From DATJZH01 sp035499215 (GTDB taxonomy: Bacteria; Actinomycetota; Actinomycetes; Streptosporangiales; Streptosporangiaceae): 46,693 nucleotides of DNA. The stretch covers positions 1 to 46,693 of the forward strand of contig DATJZH010000409.1 of assembly GCA_035499215.1 (NCBI GenBank), written 5' to 3'. The notes under the pieces are model-generated. The model had not been told where the DNA came from, ran no database searches, and saw only the letters and a list, made by a program, of their open reading frames with translations. Below are positions 29,895 to 38,088 of the stretch, one piece after another; the stretch's first letter is position 1, and each line of letters starts with the position of its first letter. The position numbers were made by a program, and so were the translations under genes.

Positions 29895-31508
29895 ATGGCC
29901 ACCGTCACGCCAGAGCTGCAGCCAGTTGAGGAATACAGGGACAAGGGCCTGAAGAGCGGCGCGCTCGGCCTTATCTCCAGTGTCGTCATGGGCGTAGCCT
30001 CGACGGCCCCCGCCTACAGCCTGGCGGCGACCCTGTTTTTCGTGGTGGCCGCCGTGGGCCTGAAGTCGCCCGCGGTCGCCGTGCTGGCGTTCATCCCGAT
30101 GCTGCTCTGCTCGATCGGCTACAGCGAGATGAACAAGGCCGACCCGGACTGCGGGACCACCTTCACCTGGGCGACGCGGGCCTTCGGCCCGAAGACTGGC
30201 TGGGCGGGCGGCTGGGCGATCGTGGCCGCCGACATCCTGGTCATGGCCAGCCTCGCGCAGGTAGCAGGACAGTACCTGTTCCTGCTCTTCGGCGCGGATG
30301 GCATCGGCTCGAACCCGACCAGCGGCTGGGTGCTGCTGACCGGGGTCCTGTGGATCGTCGCGATGTGTTACATCTGCTACCGGGGCATTGAGGTCTCAGC
30401 GTGGTTCCAGCGCATCCTGCTGACCATCGAGATCATCATGCTCCTCGTGCTTGCGGTGACCGCGCTGGTCAAGGTCGGGATCAGCCACCCCGCCGGGTCG
30501 ATCACCCCGAGCCTCAGCTGGCTGGTGCCGACCCATCTGGGCTTCTCCGCCTTCGTCAGCGGGCTGATCCTCATGCTGTTCATCTACTGGGGCTGGGACA
30601 CCGCAGTCTCCATCAACGAGGAAACCGCCGACAAGGCCAGGACGCCCGGCCGGGCGGCGATCATCTCGACCGTGATTCTGCTCTTCACCTATGCGATCGT
30701 CATCTTCGCCGTACAGGCGTTCGCGGGGGTCGGCTCCAAGGGCATCGGGCTAGCCAACTCCGCGCACGAGTTCGACGTGCTGTCGGTAACGGGTACGGCG
30801 ATCTTCGGCGGCAGCGGGTTCGGCACGTTCCTGGCCCGGCTGCTCATCCTGATGGTGCTCACCTCGGCTGCCGCCTCGACGCAGACGACGATCCTGCCGA
30901 CAGCCCGCACGACCCTGTCGATGGCCGCCTACAAGGCGATCCCGACGTCCTTCGCCAAGATTCACCCCAGGTACCTGACCCCGACCGTGTCCACCATCGT
31001 GATGGGCGTCATCTCGATCAGCCTCTACATCCCGATGAATTACATTGCCGGCGGCAACCCGATCGGCGACGCGGTCACCGCGATCGGGCTCTATATCGCG
31101 TTCTATTACGGGCTGACCGCCTTCTCCTGCGTGTGGTATTACCGGGCCACGCTGACCAGCAGCGCCCGCAATCTGTGGATGCAGGGCATCCTGCCGTTGC
31201 TCGGCGGCCTGATCATGTACGCCGCGGGCATCTACAGCCTGCAGAGCGACTGGGTATACACCAACAGCCTCACCTACTGGACCGTGCCCGGCCTGCACTG
31301 GAAGGTTGGCGGGATCTTCCTGATCGCTCTGGGAGCCGCGCTCGCTGGCGTGCTGGGATTCATCTTCATGCGCGTCACCGCTCCGGCCTTCTTCCGCCGG
31401 GAGACGCTGACCCGGGCAACGCCGACCCTCGTCCCGGACGAGTTATCGGGAGGTTCGGATCGGCGTTCGCCTGGAGCGTCCGCGGTACCGCCTACGCTGG
31501 TTGCGTGA
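29895..31508 (+). CDS. APC superfamily amino acid/polyamine permease
   Basis: 537 residues, ATG 29895 with a strong ribosome site AGGAGGGG six bases upstream. About twelve to fourteen hydrophobic segments, starting after GALGLISSVVMGVASTAPAY, the typical first-helix unwound motif of APC carriers, and including VLAFIPMLLCSIGYSEMNKA, DCGTTFTWATRAFGPKTGWA and ILMLFIYWGWDTAVSINEET. This is the group often annotated as amino acid or putrescine permeases. The divergent neighbours encode a lysine/polyamine-type dehydrogenase pair, so the substrate may be a basic amino acid or diamine; this is inference. The last four bases overlap the pcrA start (GTGA). Confidence 0.92.
   Translation: MATVTPELQPVEEYRDKGLKSGALGLISSVVMGVASTAPAYSLAATLFFVVAAVGLKSPAVAVLAFIPMLLCSIGYSEMNKADPDCGTTFTWATRAFGPKTGWAGGWAIVAADILVMASLAQVAGQYLFLLFGADGIGSNPTSGWVLLTGVLWIVAMCYICYRGIEVSAWFQRILLTIEIIMLLVLAVTALVKVGISHPAGSITPSLSWLVPTHLGFSAFVSGLILMLFIYWGWDTAVSINEETADKARTPGRAAIISTVILLFTYAIVIFAVQAFAGVGSKGIGLANSAHEFDVLSVTGTAIFGGSGFGTFLARLLILMVLTSAAASTQTTILPTARTTLSMAAYKAIPTSFAKIHPRYLTPTVSTIVMGVISISLYIPMNYIAGGNPIGDAVTAIGLYIAFYYGLTAFSCVWYYRATLTSSARNLWMQGILPLLGGLIMYAAGIYSLQSDWVYTNSLTYWTVPGLHWKVGGIFLIALGAALAGVLGFIFMRVTAPAFFRRETLTRATPTLVPDELSGGSDRRSPGASAVPPTLVA
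31493..31498 (+). promoter_or_regulatory. Probable -10 box of a leaderless pcrA transcript, inside the permease gene
   Basis: TACGCT, six bases, then GTG 31505. The promoter would lie inside the last codons of the permease gene and let pcrA be expressed separately. Confidence 0.5.
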
Positions 31509-33793
31509 CCGCGACTGCCGTTGGCGTTGGCTCCCTCCTGGACGGGCTGAACCCGCAGCAGCGGGCTGCCGTGGTGCACGAGGGCGGCCCGCTGCTGATC
31601 GTCGCGGGTGCCGGGTCGGGCAAGACCAGGGTGCTGACGTACCGGATCGCCTACCTGCTGGCAGAGCGGCGGGTGGTGCCGGGCGAGATACTCGCCATCA
31701 CCTTCACCAACAAGGCGGCCGGCGAGATGGCCGCCCGCGCGGCGGCGCTGACCGGGTCGCGGGCCCGCGCCATGTGGCTGACGACCTTCCATTCGGCCTG
31801 CGTCCGGATCCTGCGCCGGGAAGGCCGCAGGTTCGGTTACCCCGCCTCGTTCTCGATCTACGACCAGGCGGACTCGCAGCGGCTGATGGCGCTGGTCTGC
31901 CGCGAGCTCGAGCTGGACCCCAGGTACCACCCGCCCAAGGCCATGGCCGGGCAGGTGTCCGGCCTCAAGAACGAGCTCGTGGACTACGAGACCCTGGCCG
32001 CCAGGGCCAGCGGCTACCGGGAGAAGGGGCTGGCGCAGGCCTACGCGGAATACCAGCGCCGGCTCGTCGCGGCCGGCGCCATGGATTTCGATGACCTGAT
32101 CATGGTGACGGTCAGCCTGCTGCAGGCTTTCCCCGAGGTGGCCGCCGCGTACCGGCGCAGGTTCCGGCACATTCTGGTGGACGAGTATCAGGACACCAAC
32201 CACGCCCAGTACGTCCTGGTGCGGGAGCTGGCCGGCCGGGCCGGGGCGGCTCCTGAGACCGGGTCTGATCAGGGGAGCCGGGCCGGGGCGGCTCCTGACA
32301 GGGCCGGGTCTGATGTCGCCGGGCCGGCCGAGCTGGTCGTGGTGGGCGACGCCGACCAGTCGATCTACGCCTTCCGCGGCGCGACGATCAGGAACATCGA
32401 GGAGTTCGAGCGGGACTTCCCCGGCGCGACGGTGATCCTGCTCGAGCAGAACTACCGCTCCACCCAGAACATCCTCGCCGCAGCGAACGCGGTGGTTTCC
32501 CGCAACACCGCCAGGAAGCCGAAGAATCTCTGGTCTGATGCCGGCGTCGGCCCGCCGGTCACCGGGTACGTGGCCGACAGCGAGCACGACGAGGCCGCGT
32601 TCGTGGCCGAGGAGGTAGACCGGCTGAGCGACGCGGGCGAGGCGGCTCCCGGCCAGGTAGCCGTGTTCTACCGGACCAACTCTCAGTCGCGGGTGTTCGA
32701 GGAAGTGTTCATCCGGGCCGGCCTGCCGTACAAGGTTGTCGGCGGCGTCCGGTTCTACGAGCGGCGCGAGGTTCGCGACCTGCTCGGCTATCTGCGGCTG
32801 ATCGCCAACCCGGCGGACGAGGTATCACTGCGCCGGGTGCTGAACACCCCGCGGCGCGGGATCGGCGACCGGGCGACGGAATGCGTGGCCGCGCTGGCCG
32901 GCCGGGAGCGGATGAGCTTCGCGGCGGCGCTGGGCCGGCCGCAGGACATCCCCGGCCTGGCACCCCGGTCGGCCAGGGCAATCGAGGCGTTCAACGAGCT
33001 GATTGGCGGCCTGCGGGCGGCCGCGGATGCGGGCAGCCCGGCCGGGGAGCTTGCCGAGGCGGTGCTGGACAGGACCGGCTACGTGGCGGAGCTGCAGGCG
33101 TCCGCGGACCTGCAGGATGCCAGCAGGATCGAGAACCTGACCGAGATGGTCGCCGTCGCGCGCGAGTTCGACGTCCAGCACCCGGCCGGGACGCTGGCTG
33201 ACTTTCTCGAGCAGGTCTCGCTGGTCGCTGACGCCGACCAGATTCCGGCCGGGCCCGATCACGGCGGCCTGGTGACGCTGATGACACTGCACACGGCCAA
33301 GGGCCTGGAATTCCCGGTCGTCTTCCTCACCGGGATGGAGGAGAACGTCTTCCCGCACGAGCGGTCGGTCAACGACGAGAAAGAGCTGCAGGAGGAGCGC
33401 AGGCTCGCCTACGTCGGCATCACCAGGGCGCAGCGCCGCCTCTACCTGACCAGGGCGGTGTCCCGTACGTGGTGGGGGCGCCCGGCGTTCCACCGGCAGT
33501 CCAGGTTCCTGTCTGAGGTGCCGGCGGCGCTGATCGACTGGCGGCGGGACGAGACAGCCGCCGCCCCGCCGGCCGCCGAGCGGCTGGCCCGGCGGCCAGG
33601 CGTGCACGCCCTCGGCAACCGGGCGGTCCCGGCACTGCAGCCGGGCGACCGGGTGACGCACGACTCCTATGGCCTGGGCCGGGTCCTGTCGGTCGAGGGC
33701 CGCGGCGACGATCCCGAGGCCAAGATCGATTTTGGCGGTGATTACGGGGTCAAGCACCTGGTCCTGCGCTACGCCCCGATCGAGAAGCTGTAG
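31505..33793 (+). CDS. pcrA: ATP-dependent DNA helicase PcrA/UvrD (superfamily 1)
   Basis: 762 residues from GTG 31505 (VTATAVGVGSLLDGLNPQQRAA), overlapping the permease stop by four bases. 3'-5' helicase for repair and replication. Seen motifs: LNPQQRAAV (Q motif), IVAGAGSGKTRVLTYRIAYL (Walker A), ITFTNKAAGEMAARA, LVDEYQDTNHAQY (DExx), VVGDADQSIYAFRGA, LLEQNYRSTQNILAAAN, LMTLHTAKGLEFPVVFL, and RRLAYVGITRAQRRLYLT. The C-terminal Tudor-like domain that binds RNA polymerase is present (LQPGDRVTHDSYGLGRVLSV). A low-complexity insert with an internal duplication lies between motifs II and III. Confidence 0.97.
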   Translation: MTATAVGVGSLLDGLNPQQRAAVVHEGGPLLIVAGAGSGKTRVLTYRIAYLLAERRVVPGEILAITFTNKAAGEMAARAAALTGSRARAMWLTTFHSACVRILRREGRRFGYPASFSIYDQADSQRLMALVCRELELDPRYHPPKAMAGQVSGLKNELVDYETLAARASGYREKGLAQAYAEYQRRLVAAGAMDFDDLIMVTVSLLQAFPEVAAAYRRRFRHILVDEYQDTNHAQYVLVRELAGRAGAAPETGSDQGSRAGAAPDRAGSDVAGPAELVVVGDADQSIYAFRGATIRNIEEFERDFPGATVILLEQNYRSTQNILAAANAVVSRNTARKPKNLWSDAGVGPPVTGYVADSEHDEAAFVAEEVDRLSDAGEAAPGQVAVFYRTNSQSRVFEEVFIRAGLPYKVVGGVRFYERREVRDLLGYLRLIANPADEVSLRRVLNTPRRGIGDRATECVAALAGRERMSFAAALGRPQDIPGLAPRSARAIEAFNELIGGLRAAADAGSPAGELAEAVLDRTGYVAELQASADLQDASRIENLTEMVAVAREFDVQHPAGTLADFLEQVSLVADADQIPAGPDHGGLVTLMTLHTAKGLEFPVVFLTGMEENVFPHERSVNDEKELQEERRLAYVGITRAQRRLYLTRAVSRTWWGRPAFHRQSRFLSEVPAALIDWRRDETAAAPPAAERLARRPGVHALGNRAVPALQPGDRVTHDSYGLGRVLSVEGRGDDPEAKIDFGGDYGVKHLVLRYAPIEKL
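32238..32298 (+). repeat. Duplicated 19-mer (42-bp period) in the pcrA insert
   Basis: GGGCCGGGGCGGCTCCTGA occurs at 32238-32256 and 32280-32298; GGGTCTGAT follows each copy. The period is 42 bases (14 codons), so the frame is kept and RAGAAP appears twice in the protein. Confidence 0.85.
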
Positions 33794-33833
33794 CGATCGA
33801 GAAGCCGCAGCGCTGCCGCGCACCGTCAGCACC

Positions 33834-33858
33834 CATGCCGGGAAATTTTCCCGGCATG
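33834..33858. terminator. 25-bp perfect inverted repeat after pcrA
   Basis: Arms CATGCCGGGAAA and TTTCCCGGCATG with one central T, 41 bases after the pcrA stop. The stem is strong and symmetric with an AT core. No T-run follows. It most likely ends pcrA transcription; an operator role for the next gene (127 bases away) is possible. Confidence 0.65.
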
Positions 33859-33985
33859 AGCAGTCTGCCGGGAAGCCGCGGAGATTTCGGTGCTTTGTTT
33901 CGCCGCTGCGGCGGTTACGCTGCGGCTAGGGCAAAATGCGCCCGCTGCCAGTGCAGCGCGGGCGCGGCGGGTCGGGAGGTAGGAA

Positions 33986-34399
33986 ATGGGCAGCATCCGG
34001 GTGGTGATCGCCAAGCCTGGCCTCGACGGCCACGACCGCGGCGCGAAGGTGGTGGCACGAGCCCTGCGCGACGCGGGGGTCGAGGTCATCTATACCGGGC
34101 TGCACCAGACGCCCGAGCAGATCGTGGCGGCCGCATTGCAGGAGGACGCGGACGCCATCGGCCTGTCGGTGCTGTCTGGCGCGCACATGACCCTGTTCCG
34201 CCGCGTTCTTGACCTGCTGGCCGCCCACGATGCCGGCGACATCACCGTGTTCGGCGGCGGGATCATCCCGGCGGCTGACATCGAGGAACTGCGGGAGCTG
34301 GGCGTGGCGAGAATCTTCACTCCTGGCGCGACCACGCAGGAGATCGTCGGCTGGGTCCGGTCCGAACTGGGCAGCGAGGCAGAGCAGGCCAGGGCGTAA
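33986..34399 (+). CDS. Cobalamin (B12)-binding subunit of an acyl-CoA mutase
   Basis: 137 residues, ATG 33986 with a strong site GGGAGGTAGG directly upstream. Whole protein is a B12-binding Rossmann domain: VVIAKPGLDGHDRGAKVVAR with the DxHxxG base-off motif (D18-H20-G23 region), AIGLSVLSGAHMTLF, ITVFGGGIIPAADIEELREL and IFTPGATTQEIVGWV. It equals the small subunit of isobutyryl-CoA or methylmalonyl-CoA mutases that have separate subunits. The large catalytic subunit is not in the window. A stand-alone B12 subunit between pcrA and sucCD is, as I recall, also the arrangement in Streptomyces (icmB). A 26-bp-period duplication covers its stop codon. Confidence 0.92.
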   Translation: MGSIRVVIAKPGLDGHDRGAKVVARALRDAGVEVIYTGLHQTPEQIVAAALQEDADAIGLSVLSGAHMTLFRRVLDLLAAHDAGDITVFGGGIIPAADIEELRELGVARIFTPGATTQEIVGWVRSELGSEAEQARA

Positions 34400-34434
34400 C
34401 GCGGTCAGCGCAGGCCAGGGCGTAACGCGGTCAG
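34384..34434. repeat. 25-bp direct repeat (26-bp period) over the stop codon of the B12-subunit gene
   Basis: The same 25 bases (beginning GCAGGCCAGGGCGTAACGCG) occur at 34384-34408 and 34410-34434. The TAA stop (34397-34399) is in copy 1, so copy 2 is untranslated. Confidence 0.95.
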
Positions 34435-34536
34435 AGCCTTAGGTCCCTGGTCTGGCCGGGCCGGTCGCATTAGGCTGCCTGGGCGGCGCGAAGCACAGGG
34501 CTGCGCCACCTCAGCGGAAGCATAGGACGGACCCGA

Positions 34537-35733
34537 GTGGACCTGTTCGAGTATCAGGCGAAGGAGCTCTTCGCAGAGTACGACGTTCCCATTCCGGCCG
34601 GGCGGGTTGCTCACACGCCGGCCGAAGCTCGCGCGATCGCGGCGGAATTCGCCGCTGCCGGGAAGCCCGAGGTGGTGATCAAGGCTCAGGTGAAAACCGG
34701 CGGGCGCGGCAAGGCCGGGGGCGTGAAGCTGGCCAGCGGGCCGGACGACACGCAGGCCAAGGCAGCGCGGATCCTCGGCATGGACATCAAGGGTCACACC
34801 GTGCACTCGGTGCTTGTCGCCGGGGACACTGACATCGCGCAGGAGTATTACCTGTCCTTCCTGATCGACAGGGCCGAGCGCACCTTCTTGTCCATGTGCT
34901 CGGTGCAGGGCGGCGTCGAGATCGAGGAAGTGGCACGGACCAGCCCCGACGCGCTGGCCAGGATCGCGGTGAGCCCGCTCGACGGCGTGGACGCCGCGAA
35001 GGCGGAGCAGATCGTCACGGCGGGCGGCCTGCCGCCGGAGGCACTGGCCGGCGCCGCCGCGCTCGCGGAGCGGCTGTGGGATGTCTTCGTCGAGGAGGAC
35101 GCCACGCTGGTGGAGGTCAACCCGCTGGTCCTGACCGGAGAGGGCCGGGTCATCGCGCTGGACGCCAAGGTCACCCTCGACGACAATGCCGCCTTCCGGC
35201 AGCACCACGAGCGGTTCGCCGACCCGGGGTCCGCGGACCCGCTGGAAGCGCGGGCAAAGGCCAAGCACCTCAATTACGTCAAGCTGGACGGCCAGGTCGG
35301 GATCATCGGCAACGGCGCTGGCCTGGTGATGTCCACGCTCGACGTGGTGGCCTACGCCGGCGAGCCGCTCGGCGGGATCCAGCCGGCGAACTTCCTCGAC
35401 ATCGGCGGCGGCGCCTCTGCCGAGGTGATGGCCGACGGTCTGGACATCGTGCTGTCCGACCCGTCGGTCCGCAGCGTCCTGGTCAACGTGTTCGGCGGTA
35501 TCACCTCGTGCGACGCTGTCGCCAACGGGATCGTGTCGGCGATCGGCATGCTGGCCGAGCGGGGCGAGAAGGTCACTCACCCGATCGTGGTCCGGCTGGA
35601 TGGCAACAACGCGGCGCAGGGCCGCCGCATCCTCGATGAGGCGGGCATCGCGTCGGTCGAGCAGGTGACGACCATGGACGATGCGGCGCGGCGCGCCGCC
35701 GAGCTGGCCACGACGGCCGCGACGGGAGCATGA
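34537..35733 (+). CDS. sucC: Succinyl-CoA ligase (ADP/GDP-forming) beta subunit
   Basis: 398 residues, GTG 34537 (VDLFEYQAKELFAEYDVPIP), AGGAC eight bases upstream. With SucD it converts succinyl-CoA to succinate with ATP or GTP formation in the TCA cycle. ATP-grasp N-terminal domain: KAQVKTGGRGKAGGVKLA, VEVNPLVLTG, IALDAKVTLDDNA. C-terminal ligase domain: GIIGNGAGLVMSTLD, NFLDIGGGASAEVM, VNVFGGITSCDAVANGI, RLDGNNAAQGRRIL. Length is normal. One base separates its stop from the sucD ATG. Confidence 0.97.
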   Translation: MDLFEYQAKELFAEYDVPIPAGRVAHTPAEARAIAAEFAAAGKPEVVIKAQVKTGGRGKAGGVKLASGPDDTQAKAARILGMDIKGHTVHSVLVAGDTDIAQEYYLSFLIDRAERTFLSMCSVQGGVEIEEVARTSPDALARIAVSPLDGVDAAKAEQIVTAGGLPPEALAGAAALAERLWDVFVEEDATLVEVNPLVLTGEGRVIALDAKVTLDDNAAFRQHHERFADPGSADPLEARAKAKHLNYVKLDGQVGIIGNGAGLVMSTLDVVAYAGEPLGGIQPANFLDIGGGASAEVMADGLDIVLSDPSVRSVLVNVFGGITSCDAVANGIVSAIGMLAERGEKVTHPIVVRLDGNNAAQGRRILDEAGIASVEQVTTMDDAARRAAELATTAATGA

Positions 35734-35734
35734 G

Positions 35735-36631
35735 ATGGCGATCTTCCTGACCGGCGAGAGCCGGATCATCGTCCAGGGCATCACCGGTTCCGAGGGCCGC
35801 AAGCACGGGGCGCGGATGGTCGCGGCGGGCACCAATGTCGTGGGCGGCACCAACCCCCGCAAGGCAGGCGAGTCCATTGAGCTGGGCGGCAGCCAGGTGC
35901 CGGTGTTCGGCACCGTGCCGGAGGCCATGGCGGCGACCGGCGCGGATGTCTCGGTTGTGTTCGTCCCGCCGTCCGGCACCAAGGCCGCCGTGATCGAGGC
36001 AGTCGACGCCGGGATGCCGCTGGTCGTCGTGATCACCGAAGGCGTGCCCGTGCACGACACGGCGGCGTTTTTCGCGTATGCCCAGGCGGCCGGGGGCACG
36101 ACCCGCATCGTCGGCCCGAACTGCCCCGGCGTCGCCTCGCCGGGCAAGTCGAACGCCGGGATCATCCCGGCCGACATCACCACCGAGGGCAGGATCGGCC
36201 TCGTCTCCAAGTCCGGCACGCTGACTTACCAGATGATGTACGAGCTGCGCGACATCGGCTTTACCACCTGCGTCGGGATCGGCGGCGATCCCATCATCGG
36301 CACGACCCACATCGACTGCCTGCGAGCCTTCGAGGCGGACCCGGAGACCGATGCGATCGTCATGATCGGCGAGATCGGCGGCGACGCGGAGGAGCGGGCT
36401 GCCGCGTTCATCGAGCGGAGCGTGTCCAAGCCGGTGGTCGCCTACGTGGCGGGCTTTACCGCGCCCGAGGGCAAGACCATGGGACACGCTGGCGCGATCA
36501 TCTCCGGCTCGGCCGGCACGGCCCAGGCAAAGAAGGACGCGCTGGAGAAGGTCGGTGTCCGGGTCGGCAGGACGCCGAGCGAGACGGCGGGCCTGGTTCG
36601 CGAGACCGTCCGGGGCGCGGCCGGCCGGTAG
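35735..36631 (+). CDS. sucD: Succinyl-CoA ligase alpha subunit
   Basis: 298 residues, ATG 35735 with GGGAG six bases upstream. CoA-binding N-terminal domain: IIVQGITGSEGRKHGARMVA, VVGGTNPRKAG, VFVPPSGTKAAVIEAVDAGM. Ligase domain: RIVGPNCPGVASPGKSNAGI, GLVSKSGTLTYQMMYELRD, and KTMGHAGAIISGSAGTAQAK with the phosphorylated active-site His. Full length, in an operon with sucC. Confidence 0.97.
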   Translation: MAIFLTGESRIIVQGITGSEGRKHGARMVAAGTNVVGGTNPRKAGESIELGGSQVPVFGTVPEAMAATGADVSVVFVPPSGTKAAVIEAVDAGMPLVVVITEGVPVHDTAAFFAYAQAAGGTTRIVGPNCPGVASPGKSNAGIIPADITTEGRIGLVSKSGTLTYQMMYELRDIGFTTCVGIGGDPIIGTTHIDCLRAFEADPETDAIVMIGEIGGDAEERAAAFIERSVSKPVVAYVAGFTAPEGKTMGHAGAIISGSAGTAQAKKDALEKVGVRVGRTPSETAGLVRETVRGAAGR

Positions 36632-36709
36632 CCCGGCTGCCTCGGTCTGCGGGCGCCTCTTCGGCGCGCCTCCCCGACGCCCTCGCGGGCAGTTGCCAGT
36701 CTGGGCCTT

Positions 36710-38074
36710 ATGACTACTTCTGCCCCGGGCAGCCGGCCGGCCGCCGGCGGTGCTGTGCCGGGCGACAGCCTGTCAGCGCTTGCCCGGCCGACCGCGGTGC
36801 TCGGCGCGATCGCGGCCGCGGCCGCCGCCGCCGTAGGGCTGGCGGTGGTGACGCTGCTGGTGCTGGCCGGGTGGATCGCTGCCCCGCACGGGGGGCTCGG
36901 GCTGACCGGCGTGCTGCGAGCCGCCGCCGCGCTCTGGCTGATCGGTCATCACGTGGGCTTCGCCTTGCGCGGCGCCGGCCGGATCGGCCTGCTCCCGCTC
37001 GGCCTGGTCCTGCTGCCTGGCGCCCTGCTCTGGCGGGCAGGCCGGTGGGTGGTGCGCGCGGCCGGCCTGACGGGGCTGCGCCAGGTCGGCTATGCGGCCG
37101 TCGCCGTTGCCGTGCCCTACGGCCTGCTGACCGCCACGGCGGCGGTGGCTGGCAGGTCGTCCCTGGTGGCGCCGTCGCTGCCGCAGGCGGCGATCGCCGG
37201 ATTCGTTCTGGCCATGGTGGCCGGCGGGCTCGGCGGAGCCCGTGCGCTGGCGCCGTGGGCGCAGCTGGCGAGCCTGATCCCGGCCAGGCTGCGATCGGTC
37301 CTGATCGGCACCACGGCGGCGCTGGCAGTCCTCTGCGCTGCGGGCGCCCTGCTGGCGGCGGTCTCGCTGAGCGTCCAGCTGCGCGCGTTCGGCTCGGCCA
37401 CGGCAGCGCTTTCGCCCGGCGTGGTGGGTGCGGGCCTGCTGTTGCTCGCGCAGATCGCTTACCTGCCGAACGCCGTCATCTGGGCCATCTCGTTCCTGCT
37501 CGGTCCTGGTTTCGCTTTCGGCGCCGGCACCACGGTGGCGCTCACCGGATCGTCACTGGGCACACTGCCGCACTTCCCGATGCTGGCAGCCCTGCCGTCC
37601 GGCCAGCACGCCGCGTTCCCGGCGTGGCTGTCGGCCGTGCTGCTCGCCGTGCCCTATCTGGCGGGCGCTGGCGGCGGCCTGCTGCTGGCGCGGGCGGCAC
37701 CCACGCCGGCCCTGGAAGCTGCCCCGATGTGGGGCTTCGCCAGCGGCGGGCTCGCGGGCTGCGTGCTGGGCGCGCTGGCAGCATTCGCCGGAGGTCCGCT
37801 GGGCGACGACCGTCTCGCTGCCGTGGGCCCGTCGTGGTGGCAGGTGGGCATGGTCGCCGTGCTGGAGGTGGGGGTGGCCGCGGCCATCTGCGCCGGCGCC
37901 GCCAACTGGCTGCGATTTCGCGGCGCCGTGCCGGGCGGCCAGGGGCGGGCGGCGGCCGAGCGCCGCCTGCCGGACGACGACGCTGGCCATACGATCTACG
38001 TTGATCCATGGGCGGGCGAGGAGAAAACGGACGGCGCTGCGCTCTCGCTACGCTCGCCGTCGGTCCGGCCGTAG
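36710..38074 (+). CDS. DUF6350-type polytopic membrane protein
   Basis: 454 residues, ATG 36710. About ten hydrophobic helices between residues 25 and 420, for example AVLGAIAAAAAAAVGLAVVT, LPLGLVLLPGALLWRAGR, LLLLAQIAYLPNAVIWAISF, and the conserved-looking loop LLGPGFAFGAGTTVALTGSS. A short acidic tail ends in HTIYVDPWAGEE. The family is found between sucD and purN in many actinobacteria, which is the place it has here. Function is unknown. No ribosome site is seen; CAGTCT seven bases before the ATG could be a weak -10 box. Confidence 0.85.
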   Translation: MTTSAPGSRPAAGGAVPGDSLSALARPTAVLGAIAAAAAAAVGLAVVTLLVLAGWIAAPHGGLGLTGVLRAAAALWLIGHHVGFALRGAGRIGLLPLGLVLLPGALLWRAGRWVVRAAGLTGLRQVGYAAVAVAVPYGLLTATAAVAGRSSLVAPSLPQAAIAGFVLAMVAGGLGGARALAPWAQLASLIPARLRSVLIGTTAALAVLCAAGALLAAVSLSVQLRAFGSATAALSPGVVGAGLLLLAQIAYLPNAVIWAISFLLGPGFAFGAGTTVALTGSSLGTLPHFPMLAALPSGQHAAFPAWLSAVLLAVPYLAGAGGGLLLARAAPTPALEAAPMWGFASGGLAGCVLGALAAFAGGPLGDDRLAAVGPSWWQVGMVAVLEVGVAAAICAGAANWLRFRGAVPGGQGRAAAERRLPDDDAGHTIYVDPWAGEEKTDGAALSLRSPSVRP

Positions 38075-38088
38075 CGGCCGCGCCGCGA

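Noticed and set aside
30401..31504. Very long frame joining upstream sequence to pcrA
   Set aside because: The upstream part is a shadow of the APC permease gene; pcrA begins at GTG 31505 with a fitting -10 box.
33859..33985. Cobalamin riboswitch before the B12-subunit gene
   Set aside because: No B12-box-like element or suitable length of leader; only 127 bases and a simple ribosome site.
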